From positions 43,037 to 107,036 of the forward strand of contig LGRX02024627.1 of the NCBI GenBank assembly GCA_001247695.2: a DNA stretch of 64,000 nucleotides, read 5' to 3'. Positions 11,038 to 20,807 of this stretch are shown in pieces. A program made the position numbers and the translations under genes. How positions within the stretch are numbered: position 1 is the first letter of the stretch; each line of letters starts with the position of its first letter. The notes beneath the pieces were generated by a model. The model was not told where the DNA came from. It made no database searches and worked only from the letters and a program-made list of their open reading frames with translations. Source of the DNA: Cymbomonas tetramitiformis (Eukaryota; Chlorophyta; Pyramimonadophyceae; Pyramimonadales; Pyramimonadaceae).

Positions 11038-12055
11038 GGATAGGCTGACCCACTACACGATGAATGCGGTGGCCGGCAACACCCGCTCAACGTATGAGAC
11101 GGGAGGTAAGCAGTAGTACTGCCAATTTGCAGTCTGGGCTGACTTCCGGCCAGTGTTCCCGGCCACAGAGCGCACTCTGTCTTTGTGGGTAACATTCCTT
11201 GCTAGGACGGTGAAGTACGGTACCATTAAGGTGTACTTGTCTGCAGCAAGGAGTTTGCATCTTGAGTTGGGATTTACTCTCCCAGGGTTCTCAGAACTTC
11301 CTTACCTCAGGAGAGTCCTCCGAGGGATTAAGAAATTGAAGGGTAACCCGAAGGTTAAGAAGTTGGGACTTGGGACTCAGCAGTTGGTACGGTTATATTT
11401 TCATGGGAGGGTGAACCTCGAGAACATTAACGATCTGTTTTGTTGGCTAGGTTGCTTGCTTGCTTTCGGAGCTTGTCTCCGGAAGGCTAACGTCACGGCC
11501 AAGAAGGAGAATGCCTTCTCCGGGACTGGGGTGATGCTGAAGAAGAGCATCCGGTTCGAAGGCCGTGACAAGATGCGGGTGATGGTCAGCTTCTCTAAGA
11601 CCAACCAGTTCTCCGAGAGGACACACGAGACCCTCATCCACGAGGTACCGGGCCTCACTGCCTTTTGCGCTGTGAGTGTGGCTCGGAGGGCCATGGCACT
11701 GAATCAGTTGCCAGGGGGGCCGGATGCACCGTTGCTCTGCCACACGAAGGCAGGGGGTCAACAGGTGGCTCTGACTCACTCGGTTTTTTACCATTGGCTT
11801 AAACCAAAGCTGAAAACTGCAGGCTTGCAGCCCGGACGTTATTCGGGGCATTCGTTTAGAAGGGGAGCTGCCACCTTGGCTTTCGACCAAGGGGTACCCA
11901 GGGCCATGGTTAAGAATTGGGGGGATTGGGCCTCAGATGTTGTGGACAAGTACCACGCGATGACGGCTGAACAGCGATCTGCCATTCCGAGGATGGTCGC
12001 CGACTCAATGCGAGCTGCAGTTGCGACTCATCTGGGTGGAGGAGCTCGACGGTAG
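11022..12055 (+). CDS. Tyrosine recombinase of DIRS-type element (one in-frame stop)
   Basis: The product integrates the element by tyrosine recombination. The frame starts near 11022 and has a TAG at 11115, after which it is open to 12055. The N-terminal part is a SAM-like core-binding region (ERTLSLWVTFLARTVKYGTI). The catalytic domain has the first Arg in CLRKANVT, the HxxR pair in GHSFRRGAATLAF, and the tyrosine nucleophile in VVDKYHAM: the complete R-H-R-Y set. The C-terminal layout WGDWASDVVDKY is typical of DIRS-order recombinases. The early stop is the only visible defect; it may be a recent mutation, or translation could begin downstream of it. Confidence 0.85.
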
Positions 12056-12081
12056 TAACCTAGGCAAATCACTGTGTGAAT

Positions 12082-12564
12082 GGAGGGAGAGGCCCGGAGG
12101 TCAGGGCTATGCACCCCTGAGAAGAGCACAGCAGCCCTGTCCGGTCCCCCCTTTGCCTAGTAGAAACTCTGTTGAAACCTCCACCGAGGAACTCGGACTG
12201 AACACCTAGCTGTAAATCAAGGTATTGTTTACGCGAAGGCGGATTTACACAAAAGTTCCGAAAACATTTTTATGCGATAAACGGTTTCCTTAAACCATTA
12301 TAAACGTATTGCGCACTTCAGGGATCAAATTGACCAAGTTTTAGAAAAGTTGTGGTCGATACCATTAATTTTCCACCCATACTTAACCATACTTAAGCCC
12401 ACACTTAAAACGATTATATCTCGCGATCTAGAAAGTCGGAAGTTTTGTGTAAATCCGCCCTCGCGTAAACAATACCTTGAAATGCAATCATCGTTTAATG
12501 AAGAATCTTACTGCCTAAAGTGTGTACTCTGCTAGCCTGAACTACTCAGGACCCTGACACTAAT
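12082..12564 (+). repeat. Split direct repeat B1, interrupted by a MITE
   Basis: Matches B2 at 13156-13369 on both sides of the 12218-12479 insertion, from GGCCCGGAGGTCAGGG through ACCCTGACACTAA. Removing the insertion makes B1 and B2 collinear. Confidence 0.9.
12218..12479. mobile_element. 262-bp MITE with 37-bp inverted termini
   Basis: Both ends begin CAAGGTATTGTTTACGCG and are inverted copies over 37 bp with a single mismatch. The flanking AAAT is duplicated, and B2 provides the unoccupied site with one AAAT. The interior is AT-rich and non-coding. It moved after the B1/B2 repeats were established. Confidence 0.9.
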
Positions 12565-13121
12565 TAACAATTATAAAGCCTGAAAGGGTTAATTGCAGTT
12601 CGTGTGGTCCTCCCCAAAAGCTCGGGGAGACTCTGAGGATTTCAGAACACTTAAGCTCATTTGTGTTGGTCAAGAACTCAGGCAGTAATGCCAATTTGAG
12701 TTTTGACAAACTCGAGTTTGTTGTTCCCGAGCTGGGGCTAGCAACATGCATCCCACAGTGCTAGAAGGAAATGATGAATGTAAGACAAGGAGAAGGGAGG
12801 GCCCTTAGATCAAGACAGTAGGTAGAAAGGGCCCATCCGGACTTCTAGAACTGGTGAGTTGTAGCTTGGATAGATGACTCCAAGCTGTGTAGCCAATGGC
12901 CTTGCAGAAGCAGAGTCCTGAGTGGTGGCCATCGAGACCTTATCCCGGCTGGGGATAAGGATACACATCGATTGGCTACTCAGGATCGGATCTGAGGCCA
13001 TCTGAGACTAGAAGTAGACAACTCTGGGTTTGTTTCATCATTCTGAAACAGAACCGAGTCCTCTTTCACACTAGTGGCTACCACAAAGTAGACATCTAAG
13101 TAGGACTAGTGCTAACAGAAA
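12561..13121 (+). repeat. Split direct repeat A2 of the DIRS-type element
   Basis: Near-identical to A1; the first bases differ by small indels (TTATAAAGCC against TTACAGTAAGCC). It sits directly between B1 and B2, the diagnostic arrangement. Confidence 0.9.
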
Positions 13122-13155
13122 TTTTGCCCACCCACCCACATCCGGGATTAGGAGG

Positions 13156-13369
13156 TGAGGGAGGGGCCCGGAGGTCAGGGCTATGCACCCCTGAGAGGAG
13201 CACAACAGCCCTGTCCGGTCCCCCCTTTGCCTGGTAGAAATTCTGTTGAAACCTCAACCGAGGAACTCGGACTGAACACCTAGCTGTAAATGTAATCATC
13301 GTTTAATGAAGAATCTTACTGCCTAAAGTGTGTACTCTGCTAGCCTGAACTGAGGACCCTGACACTAAT
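13156..13369 (+). repeat. Split direct repeat B2, right end of the DIRS-type element
   Basis: Copy of B1 without the MITE, ending GACCCTGACACTAAT. A short C-rich linker (CCCACCCACCCACATCC) separates it from A2. The sequence to the right is unrelated, so the element ends here. Confidence 0.85.
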
Positions 13370-13853
13370 GTAGAATTTTGTTTTCATGCCGCCGATTTGG
13401 GAACTTCAATTAAAGTTGGGGCGGCGGAATCAGTACACGGGCACTTTCGTAAAGGACGCGGCGACATAAACTGAGAATTCTTGTCCGCCCGTGTGTGTTA
13501 ACGTCACGCCGGCTTTTATTCAGTGTAACTGTGTGGAAAATTGTAAGTTTTGGCTGCCGCGCTTTCCAGTGGATTACTCTGTGCCGCGTCATTAGAAGTT
13601 AAACACTGGCGGTTTCGGAGATTACGTGATCGGAGAGAAACGATTGGAATATTTTTGTTGTTGCACAAGTTGTTAGCGTTAAGCTCGGGAGGTTGGATCG
13701 TTGATTTTCGACAAAAATATGGCAGCATCGTTAGGAAGCTTAGCGCTTTGGACGTCGGCGAGAATAAGGGAGCAGTTGCGGGCCTTGCTTAAATTATCGA
13801 CGTTTGGTGTTCGATCTTGGCTGGCGACATGGCAGAAGTAGCGTGGGCAGATC
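13370..13853. other. Between the two DIRS-type elements; no confident gene
   Basis: Begins with a GCCGCC/GGCGGC inverted pair near 13388-13430. A non-ATG frame on the plus strand (13550-13792) reads smoothly into the next element's Gag region and could be its 5' leader. No domain is recognised. Confidence 0.35.
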
Positions 13854-14135
13854 ATGGAGTGGGTGACTTTGCACATTTCGCAGCTGCAAGATCTTCCAGA
13901 AGGGATGGAGTCGCTGACTGATTCGTTGATTGAATCGGAGCTTTTCACCGTCAGTTATGCGGGGGCTCTTGCCTTGGGCACGTGGCCCGAGGCTCATGGC
14001 GCATGGGCGACGCGGAAGACGGCTGAAGCTGAGAAGTTCAGTGATGTCTCAGCATGGGCGCAGGCGTTGTGGGCGCTTTTGACGCCTTCGCAGGGAACAT
14101 ATCCTATGGGGATTGGCCGGCCCGAGGCCGTGAGA

Positions 14136-14357
14136 GGGTCCCAAAAACCCCTCCGGGCCGAAAGCGGGCCGAAGGGGCTTTCGCCCCTGGGCCGCACAAA
14201 AATATGATCCGGCCAAACTTCGGCCAAAAATATAGGCATTTTATGCCACTTTTTATCAAACCCCCATACTTAATTTCAAAATTTCGCGCCGGCGGCGGGC
14301 ATTTTTTTTCCTTGATCGTTTTGGCCGAATGCCGGCCTAAAGAAAAATAAAAGTCGG
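14136..14357. mobile_element. 222-bp insertion flanked by 10-bp target duplications
   Basis: GGCCGTGAGA occurs at 14126-14135 and 14358-14367. Between the copies is unrelated sequence with GGGCCGAAAG/CTTTCGCCC-type inverted pairs and an A-rich right end (AAAGAAAAATAAAAG). No clear terminal inverted repeat, which suggests a short retroposed sequence. Reading across with one target copy keeps one frame open on both sides. Confidence 0.65.
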
Positions 14358-15124
14358 GCCGTGAGACCTTCCAAGAGGATATGTTCCCTGCGCCTTCGCC
14401 CGTGGGCGCATCTCTCGGATCGACTGCTGAGGGTGCTGGAGCTTCAGGGAGCGGAGGTGCCGCGGCATCGGCGGGTGGGGGTGCACTTAATGCGTCGGCT
14501 GCGGTTCCGGGGAGTGGCTCCGGTGGCGGCGTCTCTGCGGGGACGGCCGGGGCCGTGGGGAGCTTGGGCACCGGGACTGTCGCGCCTGCGGCAGCGGTGG
14601 ACCCAAAGCGGCCGCGGCAGCTATCGCGGTCACTTTGCGGGCGAAGTTGGACGCCTTTGGAGAGCGATTGAGCACACTGGAGGCTCAGCGAGCGGCGTCT
14701 GGGGGCGCGGGGCTGCATGGCGGAGGTGCTGCCCCGACGGAGTCAGTGCTGCTGAGGAGTGCGATTCGAGATTCTGTTGCTACTGTGGAGGATTGGGACA
14801 TCGCACGTTGCTCGCAGGCTTGTACTAATTTGGTACATGAGGCGGCAAGATTGCGTCCGCAATTGGGACTTTTGCGTGACGTTCATCCCTTTGGCAAAGC
14901 TCCCATGAAGAGTCTCGAGGCTCATGCATTCGAGCCCCTGCTGGTGTACGTGTTGCCGGCGCTGCAGACGGAGGAGTGCGAGCTTGATGAGCTCCCGGCG
15001 GGGCAGGAGGCGACGGTAGAGCATTGGCGCGCTTTCGTGCATTTGCTGCAAGCTCGGGTTGGGGAGTTTCAGCGCTTCGTGAAGTCGTCCCAGGTCCCGT
15101 CTTTCACCATCTCAGACGTGATGC

Positions 15125-15585
15125 TAGAACTCACGTGCACAGACGGCCAAAACTGGGAGGCCGCGCTACTAGAAAAATGGAAAAAGTACGGGCCACTGCT
15201 ACAGCTACTAAGAGACCATGGCCATAAGGCACAGTTGCATGCGATAGTGATTGGAAGGACGGGAACCATATACGAGCACAACAAAAGGGCACTGAACAGA
15301 ATGGGCATGAACAATAAAGAGGCAGCGAAAACACTACAGAACCTAAGCAGAACAACGGTGAGCTACGCTAACAGCCTGTACTGGCTGTACAGAAAAAGGA
15401 TAGATGAACAAAGAACACGCGACAACACCCGAACAAAAGATGCACGGACAGGGCAAAACCACCCGACGTAAAACCCCAGGCACCCGACTGGGGCCCCCCA
15501 GGGGTTTGCAGTCGCCCAGAGAAGGGGTGACAATAATATTCTCACACGCCCCAAGGGGTGTCGTTTTTTCTTTTTTTTCTCTTTT
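15125..15585 (+). mobile_element. 5'-truncated non-LTR retrotransposon, 3' end only
   Basis: The 461-bp insert is flanked by ACGTGATGC at 15116-15124 and 15586-15594. Its left 345 bp encode a C-terminal segment typical of protist non-LTR polyproteins (KWKKYGPLLQLLRDHG, LHAIVIGRTGTIYEHN, ALNRMGMNNKEAAKTLQ), ending in a stop at 15471. A GC-rich 3' UTR and a T-rich tail (TTTTTTCTTTTTTTTCTC) follow. Removing the insert and one target copy restores the Gag frame around SDVM-QASFF. Severe 5' truncation with target duplication is the normal outcome of target-primed reverse transcription. Confidence 0.88.
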
Positions 15586-16911
15586 ACGTGATGCAAGCCT
15601 CGTTCTTCAGAAAGCGCAAGAGGGTTATTACTTTTGAAGATGGCAAGGAGGAGGCTAGGGCTGCGGGTGGGGGCGGGGCGCGAATTGCTTCCGCCTCTGG
15701 ACGCTACCCGCAGGGATCGCTTGGCGGCGTTGGGAGGGGGTTTCAGGACGGTCAACGAAGAGCAGCTGGCAAGGGCCCTTCGAGGAGAACTTGCTCCGGA
15801 GGACGTCACTAGACCCCCAGGTGTGGGTTCTCCACTCACAGCCATGCCGAGTCGGGGGCCCCTAGCAGGGATTGATCTGCTCGTATCACCAGTCCACCGG
15901 CTACCGCAGGAGGATAAGGGCCGCCTCAAGTGAAAGGATGGTGACCTGACGGTGGTGGCTAAGAAGAAGAAGTGCAAGGATTTCGACAAGTGGAAGCGGG
16001 GCTTCTTACGCATTTTGTGTGAGGCGACGGCGGAGGCGCGGGATGATTTGGCGGACTTCATGGCGTGGTCGAAGACGATTGCTGCCGAATTCTCGTTCTT
16101 CCACTTTAACGAGTTTTACGAACACCTAGTCCGTCAGGTGCAGAGGTCCACGACAGGCATTTCGCTGGATGGGTACGACAGGGTCTGGCGTGTGTACAAG
16201 CAGCAGCACGGCCTGTAGGAGAAGGGGGTGAAGAAGAGGCCGCAGGATCGGTACACGTGGAGGCGCGACTCGGAGGAGCAGCCAAAGCAGACGGGGCTGG
16301 AGGATGCTGGTGGGGGCAAGGGCAAGGGCAATCAAGGGCGCGGGCGGTCGTGGTAGAGGCCGCCATGGCGGCGGTCGCGGCCGTGGAGGTGTGCCGGATG
16401 CATGTTACGGGCACAACGAAGGCAACTGCAGGCATCAGCCGAACTGCCATTTCAGGCATGTCTGTAGTGTGTGCGGTGCTGATGGACATGTGCGGGGCGA
16501 CCCCTCGTGCCCAGGTCCATGAGGCGAAGGGCTGATCCCAGCGGTGGCTGTGCCGCTGGGGGAGCCGAGGAGCAGCTGGGGGCGGTGGGGCATGGGGGGT
16601 TCCGGTAGTGACACCGGACCCCATGGTAGAGGCAGATGCGGCGTTGGAGTTGGAGAAGCCGGCGGTCGTGGAGGTCGTCGGTGCCATTGATGTTTAGGTG
16701 GGGTGCGGGCCTCCGGATGTGGAGGATGGCAGAGGTGTGCCGCCGGTGCCGCCTAGCGGGGCGGATATTCCGGGCGGATGGTGGGCGGATCTGAGGGCGG
16801 ACGAGTTCATCCCTGTCTAGGACGTGCTTGGGGGGCCTCGTAGGCACGATAGGGCTCCCATGGCTTGGGAGGTTGAGCGCGTGGCACCGCTGCCAGTCAC
16901 CCAGCTGAGAC

Positions 16912-17823
16912 GTGGACCTCGACGTCGGAGCCATGGCGGACCACGTGTTTCGGCGAGATGGCCGGAGCTGCGGGCGGAGATCCTGCGGCGGGCGACTGTC
17001 GAGCACATGGAGGCATGCGGCACGAGCGAGGGTGAGCGGCGGTGCTACAAGGAGGAATGTGTGCGGGCGGGTGGGGTGCGCCATTCCCACTCTCACTAGC
17101 CATGCGCATCTTGTGGCGGCTGCATTTCGGGATTGGCATGATGTGGACTTCCTCGTCAGGTGTGCGGCGTGCGGAGCGGGATGGCCGTCGGAGGAGATCG
17201 CCATCGACAAGCCGTACCGGGTCCCCAACTACGTGGGCCCGGAGCACATGGAGATGATGCGGGAGGAGCTCAGGCGGGAGAGCGAAGTTGGGCACATATT
17301 TCTCGCTGGGTGGCGCCTGCCGTTGGGTGTCATCGCCCTCGGCATGGTCGAGAAAGTGTGCAACGGGAAGGTGAAGTTCCGGCCAGTCAGCGATTATTCG
17401 CGGCCGGCCGACGTGGGGGTGAATGCCAGGATCGAGTTGGAGCATGACGAGTTCACCACCGTGAAGGAAGCTTACGGGATGCTGCAGCCTGGGTACTGGA
17501 TGGTGAAGGTGGACATGGAGGCCGCCTACAAGAGCGTGGGCATTGCGAGCATGTTCTGGCCGCACCGGTGCTTCGTGTTCGACGACGTCAGATGGATGGA
17601 TGCACGAGCGCCATTCAGGAATCGAGCGCTCCCGGGGATTTTCATGAGGTGGACGAGAGCGATCGTGGCTTGGATGCGGGCGCGGGGGATCCTGACGGTC
17701 GGGTACTTGGATGACTTCTTCTGTGTGTTGGAGACGAGGGAGCAGGCGGAGGAGGCGATGATGCTGCTGATCGATTTTGTGACCTTCCTGGGCTTCAAGG
17801 TCAACAATGCGAAGTGCGTGTGA
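16912..17823 (+). CDS. DIRS-type reverse transcriptase of the second element (intact catalytic core)
   Basis: The frame encodes an RT palm in order: VKFRPVSDYSRPADVG, then YWMVKVDMEAAYKSVG with the motif-A aspartate, ALPGIFMRWTRAIVAW, and the motif-C active site VGYLDDFFCVLE, followed by FLGFKVNNAKC. These are features of DIRS-order RTs. The frame stops (TGA) at 17821-17823, but RT/RNase H coding resumes in an overlapping frame from 17807, so a single frameshift separates them. The true RT start is unclear because upstream sequence has several stops. Confidence 0.8.
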   Translation: MDLDVGAMADHVFRRDGRSCGRRSCGGRLSSTWRHAARARVSGGATRRNVCGRVGCAIPTLTSHAHLVAAAFRDWHDVDFLVRCAACGAGWPSEEIAIDKPYRVPNYVGPEHMEMMREELRRESEVGHIFLAGWRLPLGVIALGMVEKVCNGKVKFRPVSDYSRPADVGVNARIELEHDEFTTVKEAYGMLQPGYWMVKVDMEAAYKSVGIASMFWPHRCFVFDDVRWMDARAPFRNRALPGIFMRWTRAIVAWMRARGILTVGYLDDFFCVLETREQAEEAMMLLIDFVTFLGFKVNNAKCV

Positions 17824-18470
17824 GAGCCCCTCTCAGGTTCTCGAGTTCCTGGGTGTGCTTCAGGACACGTCGGGTGGCGTGTGCACGGCCTCCATCGACG
17901 AGGAGAGGATTGCCGTGGTGGTGAGGCAGGCGGGGAACCTGAAGGCGCAGGCGGTGGTATGGTGTCTCGGCGGGCGCTCGAGTCGTTGCTGGAGCTGCTC
18001 GCTTTTTGCAGCCATGTGGTGTGGGGCCTTTCCCTCTACACGAGGAGGGGCTTCATCTTTTTGGCGGCCACCGTGGGCAGGAGGATGGTGCGCCTGCCAC
18101 ATCAGGTGCTGGAGGACCTGGCAGTGTTGGAGCATGCATGTGGTGCGGCAGTACAACGGCAGGAAGGTGGTGCTGGAGAGGCACTTGGTGGACGAGCGCC
18201 ACCTTGCCACAGACGCCTCGGGCACGCTGGGATTTGGCGGAGTGTGGGAGCGCCTGTTCTTCATGCTCAGCTGGGCAGACCTGGCAAGGCTGCCTCAGCG
18301 CCCATGGTTCCCGAGGAGGGCAGACTGCCCCAGCAGCTGGAGCATCAACTACCTGGAGCTCTTCGCAGTCTGGTGGGGGATAGTGCTGTGGGGGCACCGG
18401 ATGAGCGGGCGCACGGTTCGTAGTGGTGAGGATCGACAACCAGTCCGCCATCGGTAGAGTAAGCCCAGGT
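17807..18470 (+). pseudogene. RT thumb and RNase H of the second DIRS-type element, truncated
   Basis: Continues the RT (SQVLEFLGVLQDTS) and then gives the RNase H active-site segment HLATDASGTLGFGGVW and SWSINYLELFAVWWG; the last motif, RIDNQSAIG, is reached by a further frame change near 18420. Homology ends at about 18470, so the C-terminus, methyltransferase and recombinase are missing. A frame change also occurs around 17950-18110, where the translation loses family character. Confidence 0.65.
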
Positions 18471-18489
18471 CGGTCCGCCCTTATAAAGA

Positions 18490-18765
18490 ATACGGGTTAT
18501 ATATGTTACGGCACCAGTGCGCCGCTAGCATATACATGCCAGCCAAATTAGGCACAGGCGCGCCTCTGCCAAAATCATTGGCACAAGCGCGGCGGTGCCT
18601 AAATTATTGGCATAGGCGCGCCTGTGCCAAACGTTCAGGCTTCCTCACGGCACCAGCGTGCTGCTGGAATATGCCAGCCATGCATGTCTGTTGGTAATAT
18701 GAGCTCGCGTGCCTGTGCCAACGGCAATTGGCACCAGTGCGCCATCGCTAATAATATTGCAGGAA
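18490..18765. repeat. Cluster of 20-bp GC-rich imperfect palindromes
   Basis: At least six related inverted motifs of the type GGCACAGGCGCGCCTCTGCC, GGCACAAGCGCGGCGGTGCC and GGCATAGGCGCGCCTGTGCC, separated by short AT-rich spacers (AAATTA, AAAATCATT). Each can form a hairpin around GCGCGCC or GCGCGGC. No coding role seen. Confidence 0.75.
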
Positions 18766-18799
18766 CGTTGTTGGGAGGTGTTGGGGCGTATGGCTCGGA

Positions 18800-19275
18800 A
18801 AGTGTATGTTCGTTGGGAAGGAGGGGGGGTGGGAGGGGGTAGGGGGTGGTTAGGGGTAATGGAGTATGATTAGTGTACAATTATTGGGGTCTATGTTAGG
18901 GTTACTGGAGTATGGTTAGGGAGGTTATGGGGGATGCGAGAGGGGGATAAGGGGAGAGGGTGATTTGGGGGTGCTGGGGATGGTTTGGGAGGTTATAATG
19001 AGGTACTGTATGGTTTGGGGGGTGTTGGGGGGAAAGGGGTATGGTTTGGGGGTTACGGGGGGATGGTTTGGGGGGTATTATGGGAGATGGTTTGGGGGTA
19101 ATCGGGATGGCTGAAGGGGTGTTTGGAAGATGGTTTGCTTGGGGGTGTATCATGTTTGGGGGATGGTTAGTTTGGGGGTGTTGGGTGGCTGCATGGGGTA
19201 TGGTGTGGGGGTTATGGGGGATGATTTGACGGGTAATATGGTATGATTTGGCGGGTAACGGGGGGATTGAGACGG
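18800..19275 (+). repeat. G-rich, strand-asymmetric degenerate minisatellite
   Basis: The plus strand is almost free of C and consists of variants of ATGGTTTGGGGGTTA and ATGGTTAGGG. Runs of 3-6 G recur every 8-15 bases, so G-quadruplexes are likely. The unit is irregular and not a known telomere repeat. A (TA)n tract follows at 19342-19362. Confidence 0.8.
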
Positions 19276-19920
19276 ATTGAGACGGATTAAGGCAGCTTGC
19301 TTGGGACCGGCCAAGACATATTCAGATAGATTGAGACGGATCGATATATATATATATATATATGAATTGCGTTGTGTTTCTGTAGGATGGAGTAGTGTAC
19401 GCAGCTTCATTCAAGGTGTTTATTTGGGGTTTCTTTGTAGTTTGAGATGCTTTTGGTTGGACAACTTAATTAGAGATATTCTTTAAACTTTTAATTGGAC
19501 TTTTCAGACACTATTATATATTGATAATAGCCTTTACTGAATATCTGCCCTCCACCACCTTCGTCGCCCCTCCAACCAGATTTTGGAGCCGCCTTGAAGT
19601 TGTAGAACCCATGGAATGTGAGGTTGTTACATAGGCAATTTCGATGCACATGAATCAAGGATATGATCAATGATCGATGCTGTATGTCAACCTCACGATA
19701 TGTTGCCATTTGATGATGTGAATTCAAACTACTTTGGAGATGCAGACCAATTACACAGGACGCCGATGATCACATTATTGGTTTACATTATGATAATGCA
19801 GATCATGTCAAGTTTGTAATATATAACCAGCTGTATGCTCACTGCATGATGGTTGTATACACGCGTGCATCTATCTGTATCTATCTGTATCTATCTGTAT
19901 CTTGGGGAGCTGGGGCATAC
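19276..19920. other. Non-coding, AT-rich; no confident exon
   Basis: Contains three short GAGACGGAT repeats (19266-19340), a (TA)n microsatellite, and a CTATCTGTAT tandem (19869-19902). The minus strand at 19540-19640 reads as an open Gly/Lys-rich segment but has no convincing splice sites. Confidence 0.4.
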
Positions 19921-19995
19921 CATCTGCAGAAGGCCTTGGAGAAGGAGACGTTAGAGGAGGAGGGCTGCTGGAAGGGCTTGGAGGAGGAGGAGATG
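19921..19995 (-). CDS. Proline/serine-rich hinge exon (phase 1-1), 75 bp
   Basis: Acceptor ccactctccag and donor gtatgccc flank 25 codons reading SPPPPSPSSSPPPLTSPSPR followed by PSADG. Both boundaries are phase 1 and the length is a multiple of three, like the exons at 20730, 24604, 26331 and 4702. Such SPP-rich hinges join extracellular domains in algal cell-wall and surface proteins, where they may be hydroxylated and glycosylated. Assignment to a gene is inferred from phase and strand. Confidence 0.6.
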
Positions 19996-20729
19996 CTGGA
20001 GAGTGGCATACCAACATTCATCATCAGTATATGCATGCCGTGGGGCATGTGTGAAAGCAGGCTGTGAATAGCGTAATAATATATAAACTATACGTTACTT
20101 GATGAAAGATTGCAAAGTGACCATTGCTCATCGATCTCGAGATATCCTGGAATTTTGACCTCGGATACATGCCATTCAGTGAAAGCAGTAATGTGTTCAA
20201 ATTGTAGCATGTATATATGTGCGGCATGTAAAATATTGAAGGTAAGATCTTACGCTGGCAGCACAGGTGGTCGGTAAGCCCACATACCCATTCAGTGGCT
20301 TTTGGCTACCTACAGGATCCTGTGATAAGCAGATAAGTTTGTGTATGAAGAATAGTGCATTGCTTGTGACAAATCAATAATGACCCTTTGGCAAAGCAGA
20401 GTCCTAAGTAATCATTAAACGATTTATGCCAACTCGGCGTTTTAGGTGATTGGGACTTATGCAATCATCATCTCGGTAAACATACATACATAATGCATAT
20501 GAGTTGTTGATGCCATGCGATAACTTCTCCACCTCCAAATCTCCAAAAATGCCCACACTCTCAAGTTGCAACGCGCCGTGAACAAGTCAGACAATGACCA
20601 CTTGTGATTGTTGTGATGGATAATTATGTATCCAAGTATATTTCATCATTTTGAAGGCCACAACAAACTGGTTGTACATCTGCACTCGTAGCAACATGCT
20701 CGCACATATGAATACACGACAACAATTAC
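19996..20729. other. Intron-like, no gene seen
   Basis: AT-rich. At 20250-20290 there is a 41-bp copy (GCTGGCAGCACAGGTGGTCG...) of the intron end at 20807-20847, which includes the acceptor of the next proline-rich exon. The exon itself was not copied. Confidence 0.45.
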
Positions 20730-20807
20730 CTAGATTAGAAGATGGTCTGGGAGGTGGTGGCTTGGGAGGTGGTGGTTTGGGAGGTGGTGGACTCGGTGGT
20801 GGCGAAG
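20730..20807 (-). CDS. Proline-rich hinge exon (phase 1-1), 78 bp
   Basis: Acceptor ctgtgctgccag and donor gtaattg flank 26 codons: SPPPSPPPPKPPPPKPPPPR followed by PSSNLG. Phase 1 at both ends. The repeated PPPPK unit is encoded by a 15-bp tandem repeat, so length polymorphism is likely. It resembles the hinge exon 750 bp to its left and probably joins folded extracellular modules. Confidence 0.62.
   Translation of the reverse strand, partial: LRHHRVHHLPNHHLPSHHLPDHLLI

Larger units (their letters stand above)
6061..13369 (+). mobile_element. DIRS-order (PAT/Kangaroo-like) tyrosine-recombinase retrotransposon
   Basis: A 7.3-kb element containing, in order, a left repeat (A1, 6061-6620), Gag, RT, RNase H, a Dam-like methyltransferase, a tyrosine recombinase, then B1, A2 and B2. 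A1 matches A2 (12561-13121), and B1 (12082-12564) matches B2 (13156-13369), giving the split direct repeat arrangement known for PAT-like and Volvox Kangaroo-like members of the DIRS order. No integrase and no target duplication are expected for this group. Gag and RT carry frameshifts and stops, so this copy is inactive, but the recombinase has all catalytic residues. Confidence 0.88.
13854..16522 (+). pseudogene. Gag of the second DIRS-type element, broken by insertions and frameshifts
   Basis: Starts at the ATG at 13854 (MEWVTLHISQLQDLPEG). After the insertion at 14136-14357 it continues as an Ala/Gly/Ser-rich linker, then from about 14635 as a helical capsid-like segment (KLDAFGERLSTLEAQ ... 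FGKAPMKSLEAHAFEPLL) to TISDVM, where the non-LTR fragment is inserted. Past the insert it resumes at QASFFRKRKRVITFEDG. The conserved segment at 15952-16218 (DKWKRGFLRILC, FYEHLVRQVQRS, GYDRVWRVYKQ) ends at a stop. A Gly/Arg-rich tract and zinc finger (CYGHNEGNCRHQPNC, CSVCGADGH) follow at 16304-16522 in another frame. Not translatable as one protein. Confidence 0.65.
13854..18470 (+). mobile_element. Second DIRS-type element, degenerate and truncated
   Basis: Contains Gag (13854-16522, several frames), RT (16912-17823) and RNase H (to about 18470), all plus strand and clearly related to the first element. Methyltransferase, recombinase and terminal repeats are absent; sequence identity is lost at about 18470, shortly after the RNase H motif RIDNQSAIG. 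Two separate insertions interrupt its Gag. GC content is higher than in the first element, suggesting a different subfamily. Confidence 0.75.

Noticed and set aside
14104..14718. 204-codon minus-strand ORF, Ala/Pro-rich
   Set aside because: Reverse complement of the Gly/Ala-rich Gag linker and of the 222-bp insertion.
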